Part shown: piece after piece, positions 18,745-26,477 of the stretch | Numbering within the stretch: the stretch's first letter is position 1 | Layout: each line of letters begins with the position of its first letter | NCBI RefSeq assembly: GCF_009727155.1 | Contig: NZ_WNWM01000002.1 | Coordinates: 4,712,001-4,776,000 of the forward strand | Direction of reading: 5' to 3' | DNA: 64,000 nt | DNA from: Pseudoduganella dura | GTDB taxonomy: Bacteria > Pseudomonadota > Gammaproteobacteria > Burkholderiales > Burkholderiaceae_D | Notes under the pieces: model-generated | The model's input: only the letters and a program-made list of their open reading frames with translations | Database searches by the model: none | Told to the model about the DNA's origin: nothing | Made by a program: the position numbers and the translations under genes

Positions 18745-19395
18745 GTGAGCAACAGGGAATCACAAGGCGCGGCAAAGCATGCCGGCCGGGCCGTCTGGCT
18801 GAAGCAACTGCACCAGTGGCACTGGATCAGTTCCGCACTGTGCCTGCTCGGCATGTTCCTGTTCAGCATCACCGGCATCACGTTGAACCATGCTTCCCAG
18901 ATCGAAGCCAAGCCCACTGTCGTGCGCAAGCAGGCCGAGGCGCCCGCCGCACTGGTGGCGCAACTGAAGGCGCTCGGCGAGGAGCGCGACGGCGAAAAGG
19001 CGCCGCTGCCCGAGGCGGCGGAGCGCTGGCTGCGCGAGACCTGGTCGGTGAAGGCCGGCGGACGCGAAGCCGAATGGTCGGCCGACGAAGTGTACCTGCC
19101 GATGCCGAAAGCGGGCGGCGATGCCTGGGTGCGCATCGGCTTCGACGACGGCGCCGCCGAATTCGAGAATACCGACCGCGGCTGGATCTCGTGGCTGAAC
19201 GATGTCCACAAGGGCCGCAATACCGGCACGGCATGGAACTGGTTCATCGACATCTTCGCCGTGATGTGCCTGGTGTTCTGCATTACCGGTTTATTGATCC
19301 TGAAATTCCACGCGGCCAACCGGCCGTTCACCTGGCCGATGGTCGGGCTGGGGATGCTGATTCCGATCGTCATTGCTCTGTTGTTCATCCATTAA
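18745..19395 (+). CDS. PepSY-associated transmembrane protein, iron-regulated
   Basis: A 216-residue inner-membrane protein of the PepSY-TM family. It has an N-terminal membrane helix (WISSALCLLGMFLFSITGIT, about residues 29-48), a periplasmic domain with WLRETW and DRGWISWLNDVHKGRNTG, a second helix (FIDIFAVMCLVFCITGLLIL) and a third at the C-terminus. The HQWHW and LNDVHKGRNTG histidines resemble heme-ligand positions of PepSY-TM ferric reductases. GTG at 18745 is chosen because it follows the GGCGGGA stretch and removes an unconserved leader; a longer reading would run through the Fur box. It probably passes electrons across the membrane for the DUF2271, ApbE and flavoreductase partners downstream. 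Confidence 0.85.
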   Translation: MSNRESQGAAKHAGRAVWLKQLHQWHWISSALCLLGMFLFSITGITLNHASQIEAKPTVVRKQAEAPAALVAQLKALGEERDGEKAPLPEAAERWLRETWSVKAGGREAEWSADEVYLPMPKAGGDAWVRIGFDDGAAEFENTDRGWISWLNDVHKGRNTGTAWNWFIDIFAVMCLVFCITGLLILKFHAANRPFTWPMVGLGMLIPIVIALLFIH

Positions 19396-19410
19396 TAAAA
19401 AAGGCTTACC

Positions 19411-19926
19411 ATGAAATTACGCTACTCCATCGCGCTCAGCATTCCGCTGGTCAGTGCGCAGGCGATGGCGGCCGACCTGGCCCTGAAACTCGATATTCCG
19501 CAGCTGAACGTGGCCGAATACCACAAGCCGTACATCGCCGCGTGGGTGGAAAACGCGGACCAGAAGGTGGTGACGAACCTGGCGGTGCTGTACGACATGA
19601 AGAAGAAGGATAACGCCGGCACGAAGTGGCTGAAGGACATGCGCCAGTGGTGGCGCAAGACTGGCCGCGACCTGGAAATGCCGGTCGACGGCGTTTCCGG
19701 CGCAACGCGCGCACCGGGCGAGCACACGCTGACATTCCCGGGCGCCAAGGATGCGCTGGGCAAGCTGCCGGCCGGCCAGTACACGGTGGTGGTCGAGGCC
19801 TCGCGCGAAGCGGGCGGCCGCGAACTGGTGAAGGTGCCGGTGGCATGGCCGCCGAAGGGCGCCAAGGAATTCGCGGCAAAAGGCAAGGAAGAGCTGGGCA
19901 ACGTGGTCGTTCAGGTCAAGCCATAA
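19411..19926 (+). CDS. DUF2271 periplasmic protein with ApbE-type flavinylation motif
   Basis: A 171-residue exported protein: signal peptide MKLRYSIALSIPLVSAQAMA (1-20), then a beta-rich domain of the DUF2271 family with KPYIAAWVENADQ and TKWLKDMRQWWRKTGRD. At residues 93-99 it reads D-G-V-S-G-A-T, matching the D-g-x-s/t-g/s-A-T site where ApbE attaches FMN to Thr in NqrC/RnfG-type proteins. Thr99 is the predicted acceptor, and the ApbE gene lies two genes downstream. This suggests a covalent FMN redox carrier in the periplasm that takes electrons from the PepSY membrane protein. The family match is firm; the flavinylation is inferred from motif plus operon. Confidence 0.87.
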   Translation: MKLRYSIALSIPLVSAQAMAADLALKLDIPQLNVAEYHKPYIAAWVENADQKVVTNLAVLYDMKKKDNAGTKWLKDMRQWWRKTGRDLEMPVDGVSGATRAPGEHTLTFPGAKDALGKLPAGQYTVVVEASREAGGRELVKVPVAWPPKGAKEFAAKGKEELGNVVVQVKP

Positions 19927-19935
19927 GGAGACATC

Positions 19936-20766
19936 ATGAAAATTCAAAAAACCCTGATCGCGCTGGCACTGGCCGGTGCCGCGTTCGGCGCCCAGGCGCA
20001 CAAGCCCTGGATGCTGCCGTCGTCCACCTTCGTCGAGAACGACCGGGAAGCATGGGTGACGGTCGACGCCGCCATCTCGGAAGGCCTGTTCGACATCGAC
20101 CACGTGCCGCTGAAACTGGACGGCCTGACGATCATCGGCCCGGACGGCGCCACGCTGCAGCCTGAAAACGTGGCCAACGGCAAGCTGCGCAATTCGTTCG
20201 ACGTGAAGATGGCCAAGAACGGTACCTACAAGATCGCGCTGGTGAACCAGAACGTGATGGCGAGCTGGAAGGTCAACGGTGAAACGAAGCGCTGGCGCGG
20301 CATCGAAGCGAACATGGCCAAGGAAGTGCCGGCCGATGCCCAGGAACTGAAGGTGACGCGTACCAGCAGCCGCATCGAAACGTTCGTCACGGCCAACGAG
20401 GCCAGCGACGCGGTACTGAAACCGACCGGCAGCGGGCTGGAACTGGTGCCGGTGACCAACCCGACCGAGCTGCGCGCCGGCGAGAAAGCCACGTGGCGCT
20501 TCCTGGTCGACGGCAAGCCGGCCGCGAACCTGCCGTTCAGCCTGATTCCGGGCGGCGTGCGCTACCGCGGCACGCTGAACGAAGTGCGCTTCAATACCGA
20601 TGCCAAGGGCGAGATCACGTTCACGATCCCGGCCGCCGGCATGTACGTGGCGACGGCCAGCTGGCCGGCGGCCCAGGCGCCGGGCGGCCAGCAGGGCGGC
20701 CAGCCGCAGCAGCCGCCGGCGCGCCGCGTGACCTACTCGGGCACGGTGGAAGTGCTGCCCGAGTAA
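19936..20766 (+). CDS. DUF4198 domain-containing periplasmic protein
   Basis: A 276-residue exported protein with signal peptide MKIQKTLIALALAGAAFGAQA followed by HKPWMLPSSTFVEN, the His-containing N-terminus typical of DUF4198 (NikK/CbiK-like metal-associated proteins). The middle has ELVPVTNPTELRAGEKATWRF and the C-terminal beta-sandwich has GVRYRGT and EITFTIPAAGMYVATA. The tail is rich in Gly, Gln and Pro (QAPGGQQGGQPQQPPA). Members are linked to metal uptake; here the context is iron. The gene is nine bases after DUF2271, and its TAA overlaps the apbE ATG (TAATG). Confidence 0.86.
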   Translation: MKIQKTLIALALAGAAFGAQAHKPWMLPSSTFVENDREAWVTVDAAISEGLFDIDHVPLKLDGLTIIGPDGATLQPENVANGKLRNSFDVKMAKNGTYKIALVNQNVMASWKVNGETKRWRGIEANMAKEVPADAQELKVTRTSSRIETFVTANEASDAVLKPTGSGLELVPVTNPTELRAGEKATWRFLVDGKPAANLPFSLIPGGVRYRGTLNEVRFNTDAKGEITFTIPAAGMYVATASWPAAQAPGGQQGGQPQQPPARRVTYSGTVEVLPE

Positions 20767-21779
20767 TGCGCCGGGTTCTGCTGCCGCACGCGATTTCGCC
20801 CGGGCCGGCGCCGTCCGGTTCGGGCGTGCACGACTATCGCGGCCTCAGCATGGGCACGAGCTGGTCGGCGCGGGTGGCGCACGCCGGCGCCGCGCCGCAC
20901 TTGCCGGATGACCTGCACGCCGGCCTGCAGGCCCGGCTGGACGACGTGGTGGCGCAGATGAGCCACTGGGAGCCCGGCTCGGACCTGGGCCGTTTCAACC
21001 GCGCGCCGGCCGGCACCTGGCAGGTGCTGCCGCCGGCGTTCTTCCATGTACTGGCCTATGCGCTCGATGTCTGGCGCGATACGGCCGGCGCATGCGATCC
21101 GTGCGCCGGCGCGCTGGTGAACCTGTGGGGCTTCGGCCCCGTCAACCGTTACGATGAGCCGGGCTTCACGGTGCCGACGGCGGAGCAGGCGCAAGCCGCG
21201 CTGCCGGTCGCGCGCGTGCGGCTCGACCCCGTCAGCCGCAGCGCGCTGCAGCCGGGCGGCGTGCAGCTGGACCTGTCCGCGGTGGCCAAGGGCTACGGTG
21301 TCGACTGCCTGGCACGCTGGCTGGAAGAGCAGGGCGTGCGCGACTACCTGGTGGAAGTGGGCGGCGAACTGCGCGGCGCCGGCCTCAAGCCGGATGGCCA
21401 GCCGTGGTGGGTGGCGCTGGAGGGCGTGGACGATGCCCCGGCCGGCGGTGACGGCATCGTCGCCGCGCTGCATGGCCTGGCGGTCGCCACGTCCGGCGAC
21501 TATCGCCGCTACTTCCTGCACGACGGGCAGCGCCGGCCGCACACGATCGATCCGCGCAGCGGCATGCCGATCGACAACGGCCTGGCGTCCGTGACCGTGG
21601 TCGACGGCAGTTGCATGGCTTGCGACGCCTGGTCGACCGCGCTGACCGTGCTGGGCCTGGAGGATGGCCTGGCGCTGGCGGAGCGGCGCGGCATCGCGGC
21701 CCGCTTCGTGGTGCGCACCGACCGCGGACCCGTTGAACACCTGAGCTCGCACATGCGGGCGATGCTGGAGCAGGCATGA
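20766..21779 (+). CDS. apbE: FAD:protein FMN transferase ApbE
   Basis: ApbE splits FAD and links FMN to a Thr of exported proteins. The 337-residue product has the start motif YRGLSMGTSWSARV (about residues 26-39), CDPCAGALVNLWGFGP, LDLSAVAKGYGVDCLARWL, the metal-binding EVGGELRGAG, and the C-terminal HTIDPRSGMPIDN with DAWSTALTVLG. No clear lipobox or Sec signal is seen at the chosen ATG, which overlaps the preceding stop by one base; the enzyme may therefore be exported differently or start elsewhere. Its most likely client is the DUF2271 protein, which carries the acceptor motif. Confidence 0.92.
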   Translation: MRRVLLPHAISPGPAPSGSGVHDYRGLSMGTSWSARVAHAGAAPHLPDDLHAGLQARLDDVVAQMSHWEPGSDLGRFNRAPAGTWQVLPPAFFHVLAYALDVWRDTAGACDPCAGALVNLWGFGPVNRYDEPGFTVPTAEQAQAALPVARVRLDPVSRSALQPGGVQLDLSAVAKGYGVDCLARWLEEQGVRDYLVEVGGELRGAGLKPDGQPWWVALEGVDDAPAGGDGIVAALHGLAVATSGDYRRYFLHDGQRRPHTIDPRSGMPIDNGLASVTVVDGSCMACDAWSTALTVLGLEDGLALAERRGIAARFVVRTDRGPVEHLSSHMRAMLEQA

Positions 21780-21845
21780 AGGGGCAGGCACGAAGGCGCC
21801 GGCATCCATGCTCGAGCATGAATAATCCAGCATGAACATTTCCGC

Positions 21846-23198
21846 ATGATTTTGACGAACGATACGGCCCGGCTGGCGCTGACCGCCGCCTGCTTCGCCG
21901 CGTATGGCGTCACCTGTTTCCTGCCATGGCTGCGCACGCGCCGCAAGCGTGCCGCCATGGCCGCCGCAGGCGATGCTGCCGGATGGATCGTCGCCTATGC
22001 AAGCCAGACCGGCAACGGCGAGGAACTCGCGCAGCAGACCGCGGCCACGCTGCGGCTGGCCGGTATCGGCGTGCGGGTGATCGAGCTGGGCGATGTGACC
22101 GCCGCCGCGCTGCAGGGTGCGGAACGGGCGCTGTTCATCGCCAGCACGTACGGCGAAGGCGATGCGCCCGATGGCGGCGCCGCATTCGCCGGCAAGCTGA
22201 TGACACGCCCGTTGCCGCTGCCGCGGCTGCATTACGGCGTGCTGGCGCTCGGCGACAGCAGCTATGCGCATTTCTGCGGGTTCGGCCGCGCGCTGGACGC
22301 TTGGCTGAGCGCCCAAGGCGCGCAGCCGCTGTTTCCCCGCGTGGAAGTGGACCGCGGCGCGACGGCCGACCTGGCGCCGTGGCGCCAGCACCTGTCGCAC
22401 CTGGCCGGCACCAGCGATGCGCCGGACTGGGAAGCGCCGGCGTTCACGCCGTGGCGCCTGGCGGAGCGGCGGCTGATGAATCCGGGCAGCGCCGGCGGCG
22501 CCGTCTTCCATATCGAACTGGAACCCGTTGCCGGTGCGTTGCCGGCCTGGCAGTCGGGCGACCTGGTGCAGGTGGCGCCGCCGGCGCAGCCGGACCGGCC
22601 GCGCGAGTACTCGATCGCGTCGGTGCCGGGCGATGGCCGGGTCCACCTGCTGGTGCGCTTGCACCAGCACGCCGACGGCAGCGCCGGCATCGCTTCCGGC
22701 TGGCTGTGCGGCGAGGCCGCCGTCGGCGAACCCGTGCCGCTGCGGCTGCGCCAGCACCGCCGCTTCCGGCTCGAAGGCAATGCGGCGCGGCCACTGATCC
22801 TGATCGGCAACGGCAGCGGCCTCGCCGGGTTGCGCGGCCACTTGCGCGCGCGCGCTGCCGCCGGGCAGGGCCGCAACTGGCTGCTGTTCGGCGAACGCCA
22901 GCGCGCCCACGACCTGCACTATGGCGACGAGCTGGCAACGTGGCAGGAACAGGGGCGGCTCGAACGGCTCGACCTGGCCTTCTCGCGCGATGGCGGCGAG
23001 CGCATGTACGTGCAGGACCTGCTGCCGCCCGCCGCGGGCACGCTGCGCGCGTGGATCGCCGACGGCGCCGCGATCTATGTCTGCGGCAGCCTGGAAGGCA
23101 TGGCCGGCGGCGTCGACCGCGCGCTGCGCGAGATCCTCGGCGACGGCACCGTCGATGCGCTGGCGACCGAAGGCCGCTACCGGCGCGACGTGTACTGA
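21846..23198 (+). CDS. membrane-anchored flavodoxin/NADPH reductase (sulfite reductase flavoprotein-like)
   Basis: A 450-residue diflavin reductase. An N-terminal membrane helix (about residues 8-29) and the positive RTRRKRAA precede a flavodoxin domain (YASQTGNGEELA, STYGEGDAPDGG, ALGDSSYAHFCG). A ferredoxin-NADP reductase module follows (REYSIASVPGDG for FAD, GNGSGLAGLRGHL and FGERQRAHDLHYGDEL for NADPH, YVCGSLEGM). It should move electrons from NADPH via FAD and FMN towards the membrane, supplying the PepSY/DUF2271 branch. No good Shine-Dalgarno precedes the ATG at 21846; a 14-base palindrome (CATGCTCGAGCATG, 21807-21820) lies just upstream. Last gene of the Fur-controlled operon. Confidence 0.88.
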   Translation: MILTNDTARLALTAACFAAYGVTCFLPWLRTRRKRAAMAAAGDAAGWIVAYASQTGNGEELAQQTAATLRLAGIGVRVIELGDVTAAALQGAERALFIASTYGEGDAPDGGAAFAGKLMTRPLPLPRLHYGVLALGDSSYAHFCGFGRALDAWLSAQGAQPLFPRVEVDRGATADLAPWRQHLSHLAGTSDAPDWEAPAFTPWRLAERRLMNPGSAGGAVFHIELEPVAGALPAWQSGDLVQVAPPAQPDRPREYSIASVPGDGRVHLLVRLHQHADGSAGIASGWLCGEAAVGEPVPLRLRQHRRFRLEGNAARPLILIGNGSGLAGLRGHLRARAAAGQGRNWLLFGERQRAHDLHYGDELATWQEQGRLERLDLAFSRDGGERMYVQDLLPPAAGTLRAWIADGAAIYVCGSLEGMAGGVDRALREILGDGTVDALATEGRYRRDVY

Positions 23199-23234
23199 GC
23201 CAGCTACAAGCCCAGGCGCCAGACGCAGCAAGGT

Positions 23235-23346
23235 GTAGCAAATCCACAACGGGACAGTCCGGATCGCCGGACCGCCCAACTTTTTACAACGCAGCAAATC
23301 CACAACAGGGACAGCCGGATCGCCGGACCGCCCCATTTTATACAAC
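23235..23346. repeat. two tandem copies of a 56-base intergenic repeat with internal hairpin
   Basis: Copy one is 23235-23290 and copy two 23291-23346. Each begins G-T/C-AGCAAATCCACAAC, contains a hairpin formed by CCGG-ATCG-CCGG and ends in a T-rich stretch plus ACAAC. The copies differ at a few positions and by compensating one-base indels. The hairpin plus T run may help terminate the flavoreductase transcript. Origin unknown; no coding capacity. Confidence 0.75.
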
Positions 23347-23359
23347 GCTTCCGCTGGGC

Positions 23360-23385
23360 AAAAAAAGCCCCGCGCGAGGCGGGGC
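23360..23385 (-). terminator. rho-independent terminator of the hemP-DUF2325 unit
   Basis: On the minus strand a GCCCCGC/GCGGGGC stem with a five-base loop is followed by seven T. It lies 33 bases after the DUF2325 stop. Confidence 0.88.
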
Positions 23386-23417
23386 CGGGAAATTCCGCGA
23401 GGAGGCGGATGAGAGGT

Positions 23418-24602
23418 TCAGGGCGTCAGTTCCTCGAGCCCGCGCTGCAGGCTGGAGATGCTGGGGTTTTCGATGAACACGCATTGCTTGCCGGTGCGCT
23501 TGCAGAAATCCTTGACGCGCCAGTAGGCGCTGTGGCTGATGCAGCCCGTCTGGCAGATCACCAGGTCGGCCGCGGCGAGGCTGGCCTCGAGCTTGCCCGC
23601 GTTGTCTTCCAGGCCGCCGTCGTGGTGGGCGAACTGGGCACCGGCCCGTTCGATCAGCGTGCGGTAGGAAGCCACGTTGCCGCTGCGTCCGCCCACGCAC
23701 AGGATGCTGCGTTCGGCCAGCCGGATCGGCATCCGGACCACGTGCTCGACCACCTTGGCGGCCTGCATGGGTTCGTCGTCGCGCACCGGACTTTGTGCCT
23801 GCGCCTGCGCCTGGGCTTGCGCAAGTTCACGCCGCAGTTCGGCCACCTGTTCGCGCAGCAGCCGCTCGCGCTCGTCGCTTTGGGCGAGCCGCTGCGTCAG
23901 CCGCTCGCGCGACGGCAGATCCGGGATGGCTTCGCGCAACCCCTCCAGTTCCAGGCGCAGCGCATCGATCGTGCTGTCGCGGTTGACCAGCTGGGCGCGC
24001 AATTGCATCAGCATGCCGGCATGGCGTTCCTGTTCGGCCGTGCGCTCGAGCTGCACGGCGGCACTGCGGTGCTGCACCTTCGCCAGTTCGCGCGCCAGTT
24101 GTCCGTTTTCCTCGACCACCGCGTTGAAGCGGGTGATGTCGGCCCGCACGCAGGCACCGGCCTGGTGCTGGATCATGTGCAGGTCGCGGCACATGCGTTC
24201 TTCCAGCTCGGGCGCGCAGCGGGGATGCGTCAGGCCGGCCCAGAATGCGCCGGCCACGTCGCCACCGGCGACCGCGGCCTGCCACAGCTCGGCCACGCCG
24301 TCCGTCGTGCGCGCGGCGCGGAAGCGCCCGATCACCACCGCATAGCGGCGTTCGAGTTCCTTCTGCAGGCTTTCGGATAACCGGTTGCGCGTGCCGCATT
24401 CGCTGACCGCGCCGACGTGGATCTCGTAATCGTCCGCGATCACCTTGCCGCCGGTAACCTTGCCGACCAGCTTGCGCAACGTGCCGATGGGCAGCGATAC
24501 GCCCACCAGCGGGCAGTGGCAGGTATGGCCCAGTTCCCAGATGCGGCGCCGGCGCGATGCCTGCGCTTCCTGCGGCGGCGTGGCCGCGTGCTTGTCGCAC
24601 AT
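23418..24602 (-). CDS. DUF2325 domain-containing protein
   Basis: A 394-residue cytoplasmic protein. The N-terminal part has a CxC-containing segment (GHTCHCPLVGVSLP) and a helical region to about residue 150; the middle is a long coiled coil (about 155-270, rich in Leu, Glu, Gln and Arg). The C-terminal DUF2325 domain reads SILCVGGRSGNVASYR, HDGGLEDN, ADLVICQTGCISHSAYW and CVFIENPSISSL. The molecular role of the family is unknown to me; the conserved Cys and His could bind metal. It is in one unit with hemP and a small gene behind a Fur-like site. A GTG two codons upstream (24608) overlaps the previous stop and is an alternative start. Confidence 0.82.
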   Translation of the reverse strand: MCDKHAATPPQEAQASRRRRIWELGHTCHCPLVGVSLPIGTLRKLVGKVTGGKVIADDYEIHVGAVSECGTRNRLSESLQKELERRYAVVIGRFRAARTTDGVAELWQAAVAGGDVAGAFWAGLTHPRCAPELEERMCRDLHMIQHQAGACVRADITRFNAVVEENGQLARELAKVQHRSAAVQLERTAEQERHAGMLMQLRAQLVNRDSTIDALRLELEGLREAIPDLPSRERLTQRLAQSDERERLLREQVAELRRELAQAQAQAQAQSPVRDDEPMQAAKVVEHVVRMPIRLAERSILCVGGRSGNVASYRTLIERAGAQFAHHDGGLEDNAGKLEASLAAADLVICQTGCISHSAYWRVKDFCKRTGKQCVFIENPSISSLQRGLEELTP

Positions 24603-24604
24603 GG

Positions 24605-24931
24605 TCACACCGCCTGCGGTGCGGGACGGCCGCGCGCCATCAGCCGCGCCAGGAAACCGTCATCCTTCTTTGGCGGCGGCAGCGTGCGCTCGACAACGCC
24701 GGCCCATTGCTCGGACAACTGCTGGCAGGTGGCCGCCAGCACGGGCGACAGGCCCGGCAGGGCAGCCAGCGCCTTCAGGTGGCGCTCGATGACGGAGGCC
24801 AGCTTCACGCAGCCCTTGCCTTCGGCCGTGTAGTGGGACATCAGGTGCAGCACGGCGGACAGCATCAGCTCGGGCTGCTGGCTGCCGGCGGCGGGCGCCA
24901 GGCAGATCGGATCGGTATGGTCGATGGCCAT
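24605..24931 (-). CDS. conserved hypothetical protein between hemP and DUF2325 gene
   Basis: A 108-residue soluble, mainly helical protein, not recognised. It contains ELMLSAVLHLMSHYTAEGKG and a Cys at CVKLASVIERHLKALAALPG, then CQQLSEQWAGVVERTLPPPKK. GGAGAG precedes the ATG at 24931. Its stop overlaps the alternative GTG start of the DUF2325 gene, implying coupled translation. Placement after hemP suggests an iron- or heme-related role, but nothing in the sequence proves it. Confidence 0.68.
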   Translation of the reverse strand: MAIDHTDPICLAPAAGSQQPELMLSAVLHLMSHYTAEGKGCVKLASVIERHLKALAALPGLSPVLAATCQQLSEQWAGVVERTLPPPKKDDGFLARLMARGRPAPQAV

Positions 24932-24979
24932 CGGACTCTCCTCGAAAACGATGCAGCTGGCGGCGGCTGGCTGAAATGA

Positions 24980-25162
24980 TTAGGCGGTGAGGATCAGCTT
25001 GTTCAGCTGCGTGATGCGGAGGCGGTAGATGCGCCCCGCATGCTCGATTTCCACCTCACGCTGATCCTGCATCAGGCCGGTGGTGGTGAGGCGTTTCACG
25101 GGAACGGGCTGCCGGGCAGGAGACACGGGCTTGTTTTGATTGGCTTGGGTCTGCATGGTCAT
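24980..25162 (-). CDS. hemP: hemin uptake protein HemP
   Basis: A 60-residue protein of the HemP family. The diagnostic C-terminal half reads REVEIEHAGRIYRLRITQLN followed by KLILTA, matching the family pattern (REV-I-H-G-Y-LR-T-KLILTK). The N-terminal half is Gln/Pro-rich and variable. Family members are small cytoplasmic proteins needed for normal heme uptake or its regulation, usually Fur-controlled; a Fur-like site lies ten bases upstream of the start. Unlike many genomes, no TonB heme receptor follows; the next genes are a hypothetical and a DUF2325 gene. AAGGCG precedes the ATG at 25162. Confidence 0.88.
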   Translation of the reverse strand: MTMQTQANQNKPVSPARQPVPVKRLTTTGLMQDQREVEIEHAGRIYRLRITQLNKLILTA

Positions 25163-25171
25163 TTCGCCTTA

Positions 25172-25190
25172 AATAAGAATGATTCGCATT
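25172..25190. promoter_or_regulatory. Fur-like box upstream of hemP
   Basis: AATAAGAATGATTCGCATT is an imperfect 19-base palindrome (seven of nine paired positions) resembling the Fur consensus. It is immediately upstream of the hemP ribosome site, so binding would repress the hemP unit when iron is plentiful. Confidence 0.72.
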
Positions 25191-25282
25191 TGCATTATTG
25201 GCTACCACTGCCATAAATGCAAGCGTTTTCTAGCGGCTGTTTGCAGCAACGAAGAAACCCTGCAGATGCCGGGAGCAGGCGC

Positions 25283-25307
25283 AAAAAAAGGCCCGCCGAA
25301 GCGGGCC
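25283..25307 (-). terminator. rho-independent terminator after the Crp/Fnr gene
   Basis: Minus-strand stem GGCCCGC/GCGGGCC with a TTCG tetraloop followed by seven T, 32 bases beyond the stop of the regulator gene. Confidence 0.9.
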
Positions 25308-25338
25308 CAAGCTGGGTGAGGTAAGAATTGGGCGGCGG

Positions 25339-26202
25339 TCAGACAGTGGCCACCAGTTGCACCGGCGGCACAGGCGCGGCTTCGGCGGCGGCCTTGGCGC
25401 GGGCAGCGGTCGCCTTGCTGCGGGAACGCGAGGGCGGCAGGCGGCGCAGGGTTTTCAGCGCGTCCGGGTCCTTGATGCCGATCGTGCGCTGGTCGACGGT
25501 AATCAAGCCGATTTCGTTGAAGGCCGACAGCGTGCGGCTCACCGTTTCCAGTGTGAGGCCCAGGTAGCTGCCGATTTCATGACGCGTCATGCGCAGGTTG
25601 AACAGCTTGCTCGAATAACCCATCTGGGCGAAACGGTCGGCCAGCGACACGAGGAAGCGCGCCACGCGGGCTTCGGCACTGAGCGCGCCCAGCATGCCGA
25701 TCATTGCCTGTTCGCGCACCAGTTCGCGGCTCATCACGCCATACATCATGTGTTCCAGTTCCACGTGCACGCGGCCCAGGGCGGTCAGCTTCTTGAACGG
25801 CAGCAGGATCAGGTCGCAGTCGGACAGCGCGACCGCTTCGGACGAGTAATGCCGGCTGTGGATGCCATCGACGCCCAGCATGTCGCCTTTCATCGGGAAG
25901 CTCAGCACCTGCTCGTTGCCGAATTCATCGATCAGTACGGTTTTCAGGAAGCCGGAATTCACGATATACAGCGTATCGAACGGCTGGCCGATGGTGTGGA
26001 TGCGCTGGCCGGTCTTGAATTGCACATGCTGGAACAGGAGTTCCTCGGCATTGACGGAGCAGGCCGCCGGAATGTGCAGGAGGTCGCAGACTTCCTTCAG
26101 GTTCGACCAGAGACGGCCCTGGCGCTGGCGCCCTGCCTCCATGGCAGGCGATTGGCCAGCGGGTGCGGCGACTCGGGTTTCGGACATTTGCGTAGGGAGC
26201 AT
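25339..26202 (-). CDS. Crp/Fnr family transcriptional regulator
   Basis: A 287-residue regulator. A cyclic-nucleotide-binding-type beta barrel (about 60-150; FKTGQRIHTIGQPFDTLYIV, GDMLGVDGIHS) is followed by the dimer helix and an Fnr-type winged helix with MTRHEIGSYLGLTLETVSR. The E-x-x-S-R recognition motif is that of FNR, which reads TTGAT-N4-ATCAA. Cysteines near CDLLHIPAAC and at SDCDLILLPF occupy FNR-like positions, but the full four-cysteine iron-sulfur set is not seen, so oxygen sensing is uncertain. The C-terminal about 30 residues are basic then Ala-rich. The upstream region (26203-26568) carries repeated motifs that may be operator sites. An FNR-like site lies before the nearby universal stress gene. 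Confidence 0.88.
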   Translation of the reverse strand: MLPTQMSETRVAAPAGQSPAMEAGRQRQGRLWSNLKEVCDLLHIPAACSVNAEELLFQHVQFKTGQRIHTIGQPFDTLYIVNSGFLKTVLIDEFGNEQVLSFPMKGDMLGVDGIHSRHYSSEAVALSDCDLILLPFKKLTALGRVHVELEHMMYGVMSRELVREQAMIGMLGALSAEARVARFLVSLADRFAQMGYSSKLFNLRMTRHEIGSYLGLTLETVSRTLSAFNEIGLITVDQRTIGIKDPDALKTLRRLPPSRSRSKATAARAKAAAEAAPVPPVQLVATV

Positions 26203-26348
26203 GCTGATCTCCTGGTTTCAGGTCATGTATGTTCGGATTTAAAAGTGGCGATTTATCGCTGTTTTAAGGCTCGGCATTCGAAAACGTTTTAACTTTGGAC
26301 TGTCAGTTCTTTTTTGGTTGTCGCCGTGCTCTGTCGGACATTCTCTCG

Positions 26349-26396
26349 AAATTCACTTGAGAATTCAGGTGAGGATTCAAGTAAGCATCCGAGTGG
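26349..26396. repeat. four degenerate 12-base direct repeats
   Basis: Units AAATTCACTTGA, GAATTCAGGTGA, GGATTCAAGTAA and GCATCCGAGTGG follow each other without gaps, sharing the A/G-x-ATTCA-x-x-T-x-A pattern that fades to the right. They lie 147-194 bases upstream of the Crp/Fnr start. They could be clustered regulator sites or a decaying tandem duplication. Confidence 0.55.
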
Positions 26397-26477
26397 ATTT
26401 GCGGCAACTCGCTTTTGAATGGTTTCAGTATGCCAACCGAGGGGGGGTATGGATATCGGTATGCGCTGAATATGCCC

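Noticed and set aside
23235..23346. Possible CRISPR array
   Set aside because: Only two copies, directly adjacent without spacers, and no cas genes nearby.
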